A stretch of 64,000 nt of DNA from Leguminivora glycinivorella (GCF_023078275.1 NC_062990.1:9749549-9813548); one strand, 5' to 3'. Positions 41,547 through 52,140 are shown, counted from the first letter of the stretch. Program-made: numbers and translations. The notes: a model not told the origin generated them from the sequence alone.

Positions 41547-43772
41547 CAAAACCGACTTCTTTTTAGATTCCAAGACAGTATTCCTAACAAAACACCTTAA
41601 ATATTCAAAACGACATATATCTGCGTTTTTCTCCACACAACATTATACCTTGTAAGCTGTATAATAAAGTTGATTTCTACTTGTATTTATCAATGGAGCT
41701 CGATACTCTGATGCGTATGCACCGAAGGATATCCTTTGATGACCTTAGATAATATCAGATGTAGGTGTGTACGTGTAAAATAATATTTTTTTATTCGAGA
41801 TACGTGGAGATATGTGTGAAGAATGGTCTATGGAGGTTTTTTTAGACTTGTAAACATTTTTTAAAATATTTTTTAAGTATCAACGTAAACAATAGCAACG
41901 AACCTTGAATAAAATCAAAAGTAGACAATCCATACGGATAAAAACCTCTAAGACATACAAAGTTGTAGTTAAATATAAAATTATAAAAAAATAATTGTAG
42001 GTCAAGCTTCTTGAATAAAATATTATATTTTTAATAGAACTGAATAATGTTACATTATTTACATAATTTTTTTTGCAAAAAAATTTTTGCCAAAATAATG
42101 AATATTTAAGTACATGAATTGAATGAATATTTATTAATGATTTCCTAAAATACAATGTAAATTATGTAAAGCAACGCTATAAAAACTATTTTGCCAAAAA
42201 ATACATGTAAATTTATCACCCAAATGAGATGACATTCCAGACTTGTTTTTCATAAAACAAGCTTTTAACTCAATAAATATGTTTCCTATTCGTTTCATTT
42301 TGTTATTTTATTAATTTTGTTTGATATGGATAATGTCAGATGTTTAATTAATTTCGTGTTAGATAATCTATTCGTAGGTATAAGTTACATTCCGATTAGA
42401 AATATTATTTTAAATGTTTCCAATAAGTTAAATATTTGTTTTTTTTTTTGTTTACAGGTAAGCAGATCTGGACCTTCTGGAAAGAAGATATGATTTAGTA
42501 GGTAAATGAATAATTGGAAAAAATATTATAGCCACCAATATCACATAACTTCCTAATTAAGGATCGAGAAAATTAAAATTATTTTAAATCCTAGGATGTT
42601 TATTTTCCTATCAATGCATAAATCGCAAAAGACACATTCAACAATAAAGTAAATCGACTTTTATTAGGTTACTGCTGGTTCATAAAAAGTTTTTGACAAA
42701 TCATTGTTATTTCGTTATTTCTTCATAAAAACTAAAATAACCAGTTCTCCGTTTTCGATCTCCCATTAAATATTTTAGGAGAGCAATATTATTTATTAAA
42801 AAAATGGTGATAACCTTTTTGAACACAACACTATGAGTAGGGTCTAGTGCTATTTGGCTGCGGTCTCCTGTTGGGCTCTGCTCTAGATTCGAGCGAGATG
42901 ATATCCGCTGTGCTGTGCCCTACCACACAAAGCGGAATATCATTCACTATGCCCAACCCCCTCCTAAAACGTAGAAAAGAAAAGTTTTATTTGGAAAACC
43001 TTATCACAACTGACCACAGACAAAAATCGAAAGTGTCAACTTAAATAATTATTGTTTGCCGCCTTTTACTTTCCGTCATAGATTAAACAAAATTTATCGC
43101 TTTATCTATGAAATCACTTTCTTGTGTAAACACCTTAAAAACAGGTTTGGGTCAACCCTATACTTTAAAAAACTCTTACATCGCTTATTGATAACATTTG
43201 AAAAACTGCTTAATGAGTTTAGAAATACAGTTGATAACTGATTGAGAAGAGCAGATGAGTTAAAGATATTGTAAGTTATCTGTGCACATGAGATTCAAAA
43301 CAAAAAAGCTTTAAGTTTGAAGACTATTCCATACAAATTCTGACCTTATAGAGTGTTACCTCAGTCCAAATTAAAAAAAAAAATCCGTTTGTTCTCTATT
43401 GCGTTGTATTATGATATGTAAGGTGTTTTCTAAAAATCTACATAGCGTAGGAGTGGAGTATAGTACTACAAATAAACTTTGTGTTTTGAAATGGAGGTCA
43501 CTCACCTTTTGTTTCTTTGTGTAACAAAAGCAATATGCAAATTTTGATATAAGTACCTAGACCTACTTAAATAATACAAGTGTAAAGTGTATTTTACAAG
43601 AAATGAAAGCTTAACAAAAGTGCCTACTGTTCGACTCACAGTGTCCCAGTAGATGCCACTTTCAATCTTCAGTGTATTTTTAAATTATCCTATCCAATGT
43701 TACCTATATTTAAGTAAATAATATTGCAACTAGGGAACAAATCAAATTATTTTATTGAATATTTTTTGACTT
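41547..43772. other. 2.2-kb AT-rich stretch without recognised gene
   Basis: Hydrophobic or AT-driven frames at 41880-42155 (minus), 42847-43044 and 43056-43241 carry no motif. No shared repeat was found apart from GGGAACAAATCAAATTATTTTATTG at 43733-43757, whose complement occurs at 33555-33590. Confidence 0.45.
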
Positions 43773-43906
43773 TTAACTTCTGATTAACAAAAACGTCTGC
43801 AATCGATGCCACTAGGCTTAGAATAAATTTAAAAGTGGAAAATGTCTGCCTTGGGTGAGACTTGAACTCACGGCCTCTGGATCGATACTCCAGCGCTCTG
43901 CCAAAA
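43773..43906 (-). repeat. tRNA-derived SINE, minus strand (GAGTTCAAGTCTCACCC box B)
   Basis: The minus strand reads GGCAGAGCGCTGGAGTATCG, then ATCCAGAGGCCGTGAGTTCA, then AGTCTCACCCAAGGCAGACA, followed by TTTTCCACTTTTAAATTTAT. It is a near-identical inverted partner of 44065-44160. The acceptor 5' strand is replaced by AAAAAAAATAAAAA, so the head is broken. Confidence 0.75.
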
Positions 43907-44064
43907 AAAATAAAAATTTAGCGTGGTTAGCGCATCGTAACTGGTGAATTTCCAATATGACTTGGAACTCCGGTTGCCGTTTAAGAAGTTTAACACTCTT
44001 ACGGTAGATGTCGCTACGGGTCCCATTGACCTTAGTAGTGGAAAATTTCGCTGGCTTGGTTGAA

Positions 44065-44160
44065 GTCTTGGTGGCTCAGTTGGCAGAGCGCTGGAGTATC
44101 GATCCAGAGGCCGTGAGTTTAAGTCTCACCCAAGGCAGACATTTTCCACTTTTAAATTTA
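44065..44160 (+). repeat. tRNA-derived SINE with a complete tRNA-like fold (44065-44137)
   Basis: A full 73-nt cloverleaf can be drawn. Acceptor GTCTTGG pairs with CCAAGGC. D stem GCTC/GAGC encloses AGTTGGCA. Anticodon stem CTGGA/TCCAG encloses GTATCGA, giving anticodon ATC. T stem GTGAG/CTCAC encloses TTTAAGT. The discriminator base is A. The sequence continues GACATTTTCCACTTTTAAAT, shared with 9148 and 43826, which marks a SINE. A genuine tRNA with anticodon ATC (Asp wobble form) would be unusual in animals. Confidence 0.7.
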
Positions 44161-44224
44161 TTTTTTGACTTGTTCTTTTTTCAAGTAGTCACACTACCTT
44201 CTATAAATATAAATTATAAATTGA

Positions 44225-44415
44225 AATAGATATCATACATGAAAGAAAAAACGACAAGGCCCACTAGTGGTCGAGCCGGGAATCGAACCCAGGTCTTCAG
44301 CTTACTCGCCTAACGTCTTTACCACTAGACCACCCGCCCGCCAGTGCTTCCCGGCTCGGCCACCAGTGGGCCTTGTCGTTTTTTCTTTCGTGTATGATAT
44401 CTATTTAATTTATAA
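44225..44415. repeat. Two inverted tRNA-SINE copies head to head (GGTTCGATTCCCGG family)
   Basis: The minus-strand copy runs from the ATATC(A)TACATGAAAGAAAAA body (44230) to a head with GGGTGGTCTAGTGGTAAAGACG (complement near 44336). From 44342 a second, plus-strand piece begins at the T arm, CCCGGCTCGGCCACCAGTGG, and runs into the same body to about 44415. Together they make an inverted repeat with arms of about 75 bp. Confidence 0.75.
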
Positions 44416-44634
44416 ATAATGTTGGATTTTGAATCTAGGTAAATTATCTTTTTCAAAAAAAATAAGAGAAACATTTTTTATGAATATTTTAAACCATAAA
44501 AATAACCACACCTCAGTATGGGTAATAAATATTGAATACGAATCGTGACTAAAATCCATTCATATTGCAGGTAACGACAAAATCACGATTAATGGTTAGA
44601 GGTGCCCTTACAAGTAATTGATTTGACCTTTTTT

Positions 44635-45218
44635 AGGGTTCCGTAGTCAACTAGGAACCCTTATAGTTTCGCCATGTCTGTCTGTCCGTCCGTCCGTCCG
44701 TCCGTCCGTCCGTCCGTCCGTCCGTCCGTCCGTCCGTCCGTCCGTCCGCGGATAATCTCAGTAACCGTTAGCACTAGAAAGCTGAAATTTGGTACCAATA
44801 TGTATATCAATCACGCCAACAAAGTGCAAAAATAAAAAATGGAAAAAAATGTTTTATTAGGGTACCCCCCCTACATGTAAAGTGGGGGCTGATTTTTTTT
44901 TTCATTCCAATCCCAACGTGTGATATATCATTGGATAGGTATTTAAAAATGAATAAGGGTTTACTAAGATCGTTTTTTGATAATATTAATATTTTCGGAA
45001 ATAATCGCTCCTAAAGGAAAAAAAGTGCGTCCCCCCCCCCTCTAACTTTTGAACCATATGTTTAAAAAATATGAAAAAAATCACAAAAGTAGAACTTTAT
45101 AAAGACTTTCTAGGAAAATTGTTTTGAACTTCATAGGTTTAGTAGTTTTTGAGAAAAATACGGAAAACTACGGAACCCTACACTGAGCGTGGCCCGACAC
45201 GCTCTTGGCCGGTTTTTA
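44635..45218 (+). repeat. Dispersed repeat with AGGGTTCCGTA / TACGGAACCCT ends and a (CCGT)n tract
   Basis: AGGGTTCCGTAGTCAACTAG at the left and ACTACGGAACCCT at 45168-45179 are inverted over 11 bp. A CCGT tetranucleotide run lies at about 44688-44748. Characteristic blocks are TAATCTCAGTAACCG, AGGGTACCCCCCCTACATG and ACTTTTGAACCATATG. After the right terminus comes ACACTGAGCGTGGCCCGACA with CGCTCTTGGCCGG, usual for this very common lepidopteran family. It is non-coding and its class is unsettled. Confidence 0.7.
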
Positions 45219-45437
45219 CTCCATAGTGAAGGTTTTGGAGGCCTGTTTATTCATATACTACATATACTTGATATAACAGCTTAGAATTTAAAATTGTATG
45301 TACTCCATTTGTACAAATAACGCTAGTCTAACTTTATATTATCTCATGTCTGGAAATACTTAATGACATCAGTTTTTGTTTCATGAATATTAAATTCTTC
45401 GAATCGTAATTTTGCCCCTAGGTCCAAATAAAAGGCG

Positions 45438-45832
45438 ACAATAATTTTTCCCCTCACTAGCTCGAAAGCAGTAAAGTAATTTGACCTTGAATAAAGTCAA
45501 ATTAACTGCTTTAAAATTGATAAAAGTAGGTGAATCTAGTAATAAAGATGATTTACCACCTGTGGAACTACTCGAAGCAGTGATAAACGCATTTTTTGCG
45601 TTGTAGTTTCCTCGCTATAGTGAGGGGAAAAGTTTTGTGTTACACTCGGGTGCAAAAGTATTTTACTTCTCGTGTGTTAAAAAACTCACAAGTTCAGGAT
45701 TCTATTCTCGAACCACTCGCTTCGCTCGTGGTTCAACTATAGAATCCTTTCACTTGCTCCTTCTTCAATTCCACACTCGGCGTTAAAATACAACTTTGCC
45801 CCCTTGTACAACAAATAACTATTTAAAATTTC
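45438..45832 (+). repeat. Single A-B copy of the foldback family seen at 5271-6558
   Basis: CCCCTCACTAGCTCG, AATTTGACCTTGAATAAAGT, CACCTGTGGAACTACTCGAA, CGCTATAGTGAGGGGAAAAG, ACTTCTCGTGTGTTAAAAAA and GCCCCCTTGTACAACAAATA appear in the order of units A then B. Unit A here lacks the ACACGTGTTTTGTCC segment. Non-coding. Confidence 0.8.
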
Positions 45833-46075
45833 GAAGCTCTGTTAAACGTCTTGCAAAATCACACCAACACGTTTCACGAAGCTTTGAATTTAAGGTAGGT
45901 TTATTCGGTAACACCTTAAAAATTTTAGGACGTAGTCCCTACAAGAACAGCATCAATAAGTCTCATTAGATTTAGATCTTACAAGAGTTATAAGATACTC
46001 CTCATACCATACTAGCCAATTCGAGTGTTAGTGGTTAGTTTTGTATTACTGATGGTGCGTGCTAATAAATAGTTA

Positions 46076-46318
46076 TCCATACTAATATTATAAATGGGAA
46101 AGTGTGTGTGTCTGTTTGTTTGTCCGTCTTTCACGGCAAAACGGAGCAACGAGTTGACGTGAGTTTGAAGTGGAGATTGTTGAAGAGATGGAGAGTGACA
46201 TAGGCTACTTTTTGTGTCTGTCTAACCCCCCAAGCTTCCCTAAACTGGGTGGGAAGTTTGTATGGAGTATTCCGCAATTTTCGAATTTAACGCGATCGAA
46301 GCCGCGGGCAAAATCTAG
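46076..46318 (+). mobile_element. Miniature Helitron (LEP1-like), long variant
   Basis: TCCATACTAATATTATAAAT starts the element and GCGGGCAAAATCTAG ends it. An insert of about 65 bp (CCCCCCAAGCTTCCCTAAAC to TTCGAATTTAACGCG) distinguishes the long form, also seen in part at 2256-2442 and 4203-4346. A 112-codon frame starts inside it and is not a gene. Confidence 0.87.
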
Positions 46319-46330
46319 TAAGTTATACCA

Positions 46331-46866
46331 GGGGCGGCTCACTCCACGATTCTATCGCCGCGCTACAAGTACATGCTGGCGGCCGCGAGTTCGCGGCCTA
46401 ATCAGGGGTGGCGCGCGTTCTCACGGAACGCACGTTCGTACTTTCTATTGTTACTTTACGTCGCGAGTTGTTTTTAAGGTTCATATGCGATGTAAGCATG
46501 TGGAATGACTAATAATTCTTAGTTAAATAGACATCATGAATAAAATAGGACAATTTTACTCATATCTACTATTGATTATGTCCCATGGAAAAGTTCAATA
46601 AGGCTTGTGTGTGATGTTGGTATTTACAAAAATATATAAATACTGTATATATACCTATACAGTACCCAAAACTTGACTATAATAGTGTAACATTTTATCT
46701 GATATTAATTCGTTTTAATCCATAGGCAACCCTATCGTCCGACGCTGCGCACGTGCGACTCGTTTCTTTGTTAGAATTTTGTAGGCATTTAAAAAGGCGG
46801 CATTTCGTGAACATGAAAGCAGTGGGCCTTCTGTACTTGTACTATTATATATTCTGTGGTTATACT
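46331..46866 (+). mobile_element. hAT-ended repeat (CAGGGGCGGCTCACTCC), partner of 56612-57136
   Basis: CAGGGGCGGCTCACTCC is a typical hAT-type terminus. The next about 520 bp match the reverse complement of 56612-57136 with moderate divergence: the TGCTGGCGGCCGCGA, GTTCTCACGGAACGCACG and AGGCAACCCTATCGTCCGAC blocks are shared. It ends near GAATATA/TATATTC. No transposase is encoded, and the right terminus and target duplication could not be fixed. It starts 12 bp after the mini-Helitron. Confidence 0.65.
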
Positions 46867-47448
46867 TATAAGAGTGCATAACCTCGCCGCCGCCGTTAAA
46901 CTTTTTAACCGAAATTGTAGTAGTAAGCATCTTCTAAAAACAATACAATTATTAGAAGTAAATTAAAAAAAAGCTTGCACATTATATTTTCAGAGTTCAG
47001 GCTCTATAACCAGAACATAGAGTAAAAAGATCAGTTATTATTATTAATCCCCAAATGACTGCTTTCGAACCAGGACTTCTAATTAGGTACGAGTTAGAGT
47101 ACCTACGTTACTAAATAGTGTAAACGTAAAATGTATTTTTTTGTTCTTGCGTATAACATTTTGAGGGCGTTGTATCTTCATACAATGAACGTTAATCCCT
47201 TTACACTATCGAGTAGTAAAACAGTATAAGTTTTTGATCTGTGATTTTAAGCTCTTAAGTACATAAGTAGAGACTTAAAATTACAGTTATTATTGATCTC
47301 CAAATTGCTACCAATGACTACATTCCAATCAGAATGGCTTCATTCGCCTCTAGCCAAGAGCGCAATCGTTAACGCTCCGAGGCGAATGCAACTGTATGTA
47401 TCACTCCAATACTGAAAAACGAAAGAAAGATATAACTTTCTATCGTTT
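46867..47448. other. Stretch without recognised gene
   Basis: A short inverted pair ATTCGCCTC / GAGGCGAAT lies at 47342-47389. No gene was seen. Confidence 0.4.
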
Positions 47449-47691
47449 TGACCGGTATGGCCTAGCGGGTAGTGACCCCGCCTGCTAAGCCGCGGTCCCG
47501 GGTTCGAGTCCCGGTAAGGGCGTTTATTTGTGTGATGAGCACAGATATTTGTTCCTGAGTCATGGATGTTTTGTTAGGTATTTGTATATTATATTATATT
47601 ATGATATATCGTTGTCTGAGTACCCACAACACAAGCCTTCTTGAGCTTACCGTGGGGCTCAGTCAATCTGAGTAAGAATGTCCTATAAATT
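47449..47691 (+). repeat. Full-length tRNA-derived SINE
   Basis: The head GGTATGGCCTAGCGGGTAGT (box A) and GGTTCGAGTCCCGG (box B) leads into TAAGGGCGTTTATTTGTGTG, AGCACAGATATTTGTTCCTG, AGTCATGGATG, a TATA-rich segment, and CAAGCCTTCTTGAGCTTACC to TAAGAATGTCCTATAAAT. Other copies: 51111-51351, 61163-61500 and 63526-63923 (all minus), with tails at 24477 and 18792. Pol III boxes indicate how the family was transcribed. Confidence 0.8.
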
Positions 47692-47744
47692 ATAATATTA
47701 AAAAAAAAAACTACGATACGACTAAAATGTTAACGTGGCCGCAT

Positions 47745-48425
47745 ATTCAATTCAATTCAATTCAAATCTTTATTGCGATCATGTTCATTTTATACAGGTG
47801 TTAGGTAGTAATATAGTTGGTACATGATACCCTGATAGGGCACAGCAAAATTTCTTACATACTAAAGTACATACATTAGTTACATTACATTACATTATAT
47901 TATATTTTTATAGACGTTTATACAATTATTAATATCTATTTTACATTTTACATTATTTAAACTTTCTCATTTATATTATCATCATTCATCATTTAAATAT
48001 TCGTTGAGTGAATAGTAGCACTTGTCTATCAAAAGAGATTTAATAACGTTAAACATTTTTTTATCATTTTCTATATTCTTAATAGCATCTGGTAGTTTAT
48101 TAAATATCTTGATGGCCATTACATAGGTGCTATTGGAATGTTTTTTAATTCTAGAGGCCGGTAGCAATAATTTGTTTTGGTGTCTCAGTAGGTGCGTTGT
48201 GGGTAATTCGCGTCGTTTTTTAAATAAGTGTGTATATTTTGCCTCGCAAATTTACACATTTCAAATATGTAGATAGATGGCAATGTAAGTATTTTAAATA
48301 GGCGAAATAAAGGTTTGCATGTCTCGGGGTGGTTAACATTTGCTAAGATTCGGATTAGCTTCTTCTGTTGTATGAAAAGTATTTGTACATCAGTGCTGTT
48401 TCCTCATAAGATGATCCCGTATCTT
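47745..48425 (-). pseudogene. 3' end of a CR1/jockey-group LINE ORF2 with GAATT tail
   Basis: From about 48425 downward the minus strand reads YGIIL-stop-GNSTDVQ, LFIQQKKLIRILANVNHPET, CKPLFRLFKILTLPSIYIFE and MCKFARQNIHTYLKN. After a disrupted patch comes a 61-codon frame (48167-47982) with LPASRIKKHSNSTYV, MAIKIFNKLPDAIKN and a closing YYSLNEYLND. These are the post-RT and C-terminal segments of CR1-group LINE proteins. A Trp codon in the first block has become TGA. The 3' end CAATAAAGATTTGAATTGAA runs into a GAATT tandem tail. 5'-truncated and dead. Confidence 0.78.
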
Positions 48426-48439
48426 AGCCATGAGTTTGC

Positions 48440-48580
48440 GGACGCGACGGCGACGGTCGCGCGACCGTCGTCGTCGCGTCTCATACTTCCATATCGATAA
48501 GGTTTGATTTCGTATGCGTCGCATCGCCGTCGCGCGACCATCGCGCGACCGTCGCCCACGCAAGCCACGGCGTTACAGTA
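48440..48580. mobile_element. GC-rich hairpin MITE, partner of 50757-50917
   Basis: ACGCGACGGCGACGGTCGCG, the centre CTTCCATATCGATAAGGTTT and the end GCGCGACCGTCGCCCACGCA, AGCCACGGCG are the inverse of 50757-50917. The outer left terminus is lost (TTTGCGGACG replaces CTTGCGTGGG). It lies directly beside the truncated LINE. Confidence 0.72.
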
Positions 48581-48607
48581 AGAAGCGCTTGGCATCCGTT
48601 GGCTCGT

Positions 48608-48741
48608 AGGTGGACGACATCCGGAAAATTGCGGGTCACAACTGGATGAGACTAGCCCTGGACCGGGACAAGTGGCGTACTAGAAGAGAGGCCTATGCTC
48701 AGCAGTGGGCGATAAAATGCTGATATGATGATGATGACGAT
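48608..48741 (+). pseudogene. C-terminal end of an RTE-type LINE with TGATGA tail
   Basis: From 48610 the frame reads VDDIRKIAGHNWMRLALDRD, KWRTRREAYAQQWAIKC, stop (48721-48723), followed by ATATGATGATGATGACG. This is the standard ending of lepidopteran RTE polyproteins (W-x-DD...W-x-x-x-A-x-DR-x-x-W-x-x-x-x-EAY-x-QQW) with a GAT-type tail. The rest was lost by 5' truncation. Confidence 0.75.
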
Positions 48742-49892
48742 ACGCTTCGGAACATCAAAGATTTACTCTTGGCTCGGCCTGGCCTATTTAAATTACATCA
48801 CGACTACATGATTGGTTAAAAAAAATGAAAAGAAAGGTGAAAGCCGTGAACTCTAAAGTAACTACAGACTTTTTGCTTAAAAGAGCTTAAAGATAAAGTA
48901 AAATAAAGGCGCTTACGACTTTTTTAAACAGACAAATAGAAAGAATAACGATGCTAGTATTTGGAAATCTTTGTTTAAAATGCCTTATGTTCATAGAAAA
49001 CTAATGGCAGTTAGGACATTTTTGAGGAGATAAGTACAAAGGAGTACGCACAATGCGTTTTGATGCACTAAGCTATGATTTAGGGTTGCCTCTTACAAGT
49101 TTGAAATTTTTACTGTTACGTACTGACTTTTGAACCTCAGTTTTGACAATCAAATGTGGCCTATATTCTTAACTTAATATCTGTTAAGATTATCAAATAT
49201 TAATATTAGCGCCATCTGGCTGAGGATCACCAAAGGTGTAGCGCCATCTACCGTACATTTCTCTTGATGATTCAGAGCTACATTTTTTCTTAGACTGTAT
49301 CTGCCATGGAACTTAACATATATACTTATCTATGCATCATTACGTATATATCTAACAGATTCTAACTCTTCAGATACAAGTCCCGGATGCCTCTGCAGTC
49401 CCTGTCTCTCTATAGGCGTTGTAAAATATTCAATAAAATCCTCAAACTCTTTCATTATGTGGCAACCCTAAAAGAAGAGATAAGCCGGGTTTACGCGTGG
49501 GCCGACCGGTTCGCTTTATCCTTAAGCCCAGCACACACGACGGGGCATAACTTCTAGCACGTAAATTGTGCCTAGACGGCTAAGTCATGGCCCTTTTAAA
49601 TTTAATGGCCAGAGATAAATAGCGGGGAAATATATTCGCTGTCATATTTTGCTGTTTTGTGGGTTTAAACTATTGTAGTAGGTAAAAAGAAAAGTAATAC
49701 ATTTGCTTAGTGATGATGGAATAATGTTATTCTGGAAGTTGACTGTAGTCAATATAATGACTTGTTTCTGCTGTATTGGTGGTGGTTCCTGTATATGTGA
49801 GAGTATTCATTGCTAAAATCAGCCTAACAGGCTGCTGTTGAAATAGTTTTATTCATTGAAAAAAACCTTGCCATCGGACATATTTTTGAGCA
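48742..49892. other. Low-repeat stretch
   Basis: No gene was seen. ACCAAAGGTGTAGCGCCATC at 49229-49248 is shared with 13115-13131, a short dispersed fragment. Confidence 0.4.
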
Positions 49893-50072
49893 ATGTTTGT
49901 ACAGTACATCTGTGCGAAAAGATTTGCCTTCGAATTGTTACGGAAACGTACGAACGTGTCATGCTATTTCAATCAGTCTCAGTACAAGATGTACTGACAT
50001 TGACTGAACTAGCATGACAAATACGAACGTTTCCGAAGGAAACCTTTTTTGCACTACATCTCTACAAGTACA
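49893..50072. repeat. Imperfect hairpin repeat
   Basis: TTACGGAAACGTACGAACGT with GTCATGCTA (49939-49967) is mirrored by TAGCATGACAAATACGAACG with TTTCCG (50011-50036). A CAGTAC/GTACTG pair lies at the centre. Outer GTACAGTACATCTGTGCG and GCACTACATCTCTACAAGTA are also inverted but weaker. Probable MITE; no target duplication was read. Confidence 0.6.
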
Positions 50073-50592
50073 TCCATATTTTTTTTCACACTTTACTGTA
50101 CTGTTGTACCTACATTTCTGTACATTATTTGGTTGTCATTGATTACTCGCGTCCACAAATCAAAGCTAAATTGGCGACGGAATTATTTTTGAAAGTTTTT
50201 AAAATAACTGACTAAATAACTCTTTTGCTATCATTGGCCTAATCTTACCAAATAACCTAAATTAACCTAGCGAGATTCTAATCTGGCATCAGTGTGTACC
50301 CGCCCTTAAACCCACGAGCGATCCTGATTCTATTCGAGAGATAACATTTCGTTTTATTACATCAAGTCCATTGACAAGGTTTATCGTTTTATTCGAGAAT
50401 TGTGTAGACAGACGTACATACATACATCTAAGATTGTTTACCACCCAGGTATTCAGTGGGCGTTAATTAAGATACAACTTTGTATGGCAAATTTTGGTTG
50501 CCTAAAAACATTTCAGATTTGAAAAATAAATATGGTATACGTTCATCGAAGTCCAAAAATGTGAAGTCGTACCTTTGTACAATTTAAATACA

Positions 50593-50744
50593 GGTCCAGT
50601 AGGCCTAGCACATGATGGCCGCGGGAGTATGTCGCCGCGAGATATAGATGCCACGTCTTCTTCTAACTGTATTAATGACATAAGGACGGGTAGTCTATCT
50701 CGCGGCGACATACTCCCGCGGCCATCATGTGCTAGGCCTACTGG
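50593..50744. mobile_element. GC-rich hairpin MITE with about 50-bp arms
   Basis: CCAGTAGGCCTAGCACATGA and TGGCCGCGGGAGTATGTCGC at the left are exactly mirrored at the right, ending CTAGGCCTACTGG. The central about 50 bp are unrelated to the arms. Open frames on both strands read the same arm and are not genes. It lies 12 bp from the next hairpin. Confidence 0.82.
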
Positions 50745-50756
50745 TAACAAACGTTT

Positions 50757-50917
50757 AACGCCGTGGCTTGCGTGGGCGACGGTCGCGCGATGGTCGCGCG
50801 ACGGCGATGCGACGCATACGAAATCAAACCTTATCGATATGGAAGTAGACGATGCGATGAGACGCGACGGCGGCGGTCGCGCGACCGTCGCCCACGCAAG
50901 ACACGGCGTAACACCTC
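50757..50917. mobile_element. GC-rich hairpin MITE (GCCGTGGCTTGCGTGGGCGAC ends)
   Basis: GCCGTGGCTTGCGTGGGCGA with CGGTCGCGCGA is mirrored by TCGCGCGACCGTCGCCCACG with CAAGACACGGCG. The core ATACGAAATCAAACCTTATC with GATATGG matches 48490-48510 in reverse. This is the more complete of the two copies. Confidence 0.8.
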
Positions 50918-50985
50918 AAATATATCAAATAATTATGCTACAGAACACAACACAAGACACAAACACAAGTGACTGTGTTGAGTAT

Positions 50986-51036
50986 AGAAGAAGCGAGAGA
51001 AGCCTTTTCCCAGCAGTGGGACACTACACCAGGCTA
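50986..51036 (+). pseudogene. Last residues of an RTE-type LINE
   Basis: EAREAFSQQWDTTPG then stop resembles the EAY-x-QQW ending of RTE proteins. The sequence on either side is unrelated, so only this tip survives. The 175-codon frame through it runs in another frame. Confidence 0.4.
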
Positions 51037-51110
51037 GTAAAAAAACATCATAAACATACGCAAACGAAGTCTTGCCTAGATTCGAAAATCAACGTTGTAT
51101 AAATAAATAT

Positions 51111-51351
51111 TGGGGACACCTTACACAGATCAACTTAGCCCCAAACTAAGCAAAGCTTGTACTATGGGTGCTAAGCGGCGATATACATACTTAAATAGAT
51201 AAATACATACTTATATACATAGAAAACATCCATGACTCAGGAACAAATATCTGTGCTCATCACACAAATAAATGCCCTTACCGGGATTCGAACCCAGGAC
51301 CGCGGCTCAGCAGGCAGGGTCACTACTGACTGAGCCAGACCGGTCGTCAAA
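51111..51351 (-). repeat. tRNA-derived SINE, variant body
   Basis: The complement of the head (GACCGGTCTGGCTCAGTCAG, box B GGTTCGAATCCCGG) lies at 51345-51285, followed by the GCATTTATTTGTGTGATGAG and CATGGATGTTTTCTATG blocks. The tail carries a variant TAGCACCCATAGTACAAGCT and ACTTAGTTTGGGGC sequence in place of GAGCTTACCGTGG. Confidence 0.75.
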
Positions 51352-52028
51352 CGTATGGAAGCAAAACGTATGTACCTACTACTCTGCAAGCCAAGTATGA
51401 CAAACCTAAAACGAACTACCTTGTACCACTAATGAACAAGCGCCCAATAGAATTGTAATAGCTTAATAAAACCAAACTAATATTTGCCGACGCCGCCAAA
51501 GAATATGATTAGGCACTAAGACTATAACGATATTGAAATTATAGCTCAACTTGGATCGAACACATTACAGGTGCGAACACGTAGTAATATAAAGATGATG
51601 ACGCCTTTCTTGTGGGGAATTAATTTTAAAATAAAAGCAATCGTGATATAGTTAGTAGTCCAATCGCTGAGGTACTCGAAGTTGCCTGTAATGTTCCCGT
51701 TTGCGGCGGCGCCGCGGCACGCGGCATTTGGTGCCAAAGAGCCGAAGGCACCAGTGACGTGCAGTCAAATAAGTGAGTCGCGCATTGAAGTTGCAAAGTT
51801 CTGATGTAGAAGGTTCTATATAGATAGCCTCGTAAAGCCCAATGTGTATTACATTGTACATAGGTAGTTGTTTCAATATTTCATGATTTGTTTTATTGGT
51901 TTTTGAAACAAACGAATTTTTAAAAACCCATAACCCATATCCCACAGCCGCCTTCTACGACACCCACGGGATGAAAGGGGGTGGTGAAATTCTTAACCCG
52001 TCACCACACGGATACACGGATGTCAGTT
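51352..52028. other. Stretch without recognised gene
   Basis: The frames at 51546-51737 and 51652-51945 (minus) have no motif. A CCCACGGGATGAAAGGGGGTGG segment near 51962 belongs with the repeat that follows. Confidence 0.4.
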
Positions 52029-52140
52029 TCGTTTTCTTTCAACCCCTTATTTGCCAAGAGTGGCACTGAAACTTGAGTAGTTTCATGTGTTCTGCCTACC
52101 CCTTCATGGGATACAGGCGTGATTGTCTGTATTGTATGTA
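52029..52140 (+). repeat. Dispersed repeat fragment, relative of 6995-7103
   Basis: TTTCAACCCCTTATTTGCCA, AGAGTGGCACTGAAACTTGA and TTCTGCCTACCCCTTCATGG, ATACAGGCGTG are present, followed by a GTAT tetranucleotide run at 52135-52152. Confidence 0.5.

Noticed and set aside
46170..46508. 112-codon frame beginning MEIVEEMESDIGYF
   Set aside because: It begins inside a mini-Helitron and runs into the hAT-ended repeat; both are non-coding families.
47449..47521. Possible genuine tRNA gene
   Set aside because: Boxes A and B are present, but the sequence continues into a body shared by several other copies, so it is a SINE.
50502..51102. 175- and 82-codon frames around 50.6 kb
   Set aside because: They read through two hairpin MITEs; the same peptide appears on both strands because of the palindromes.
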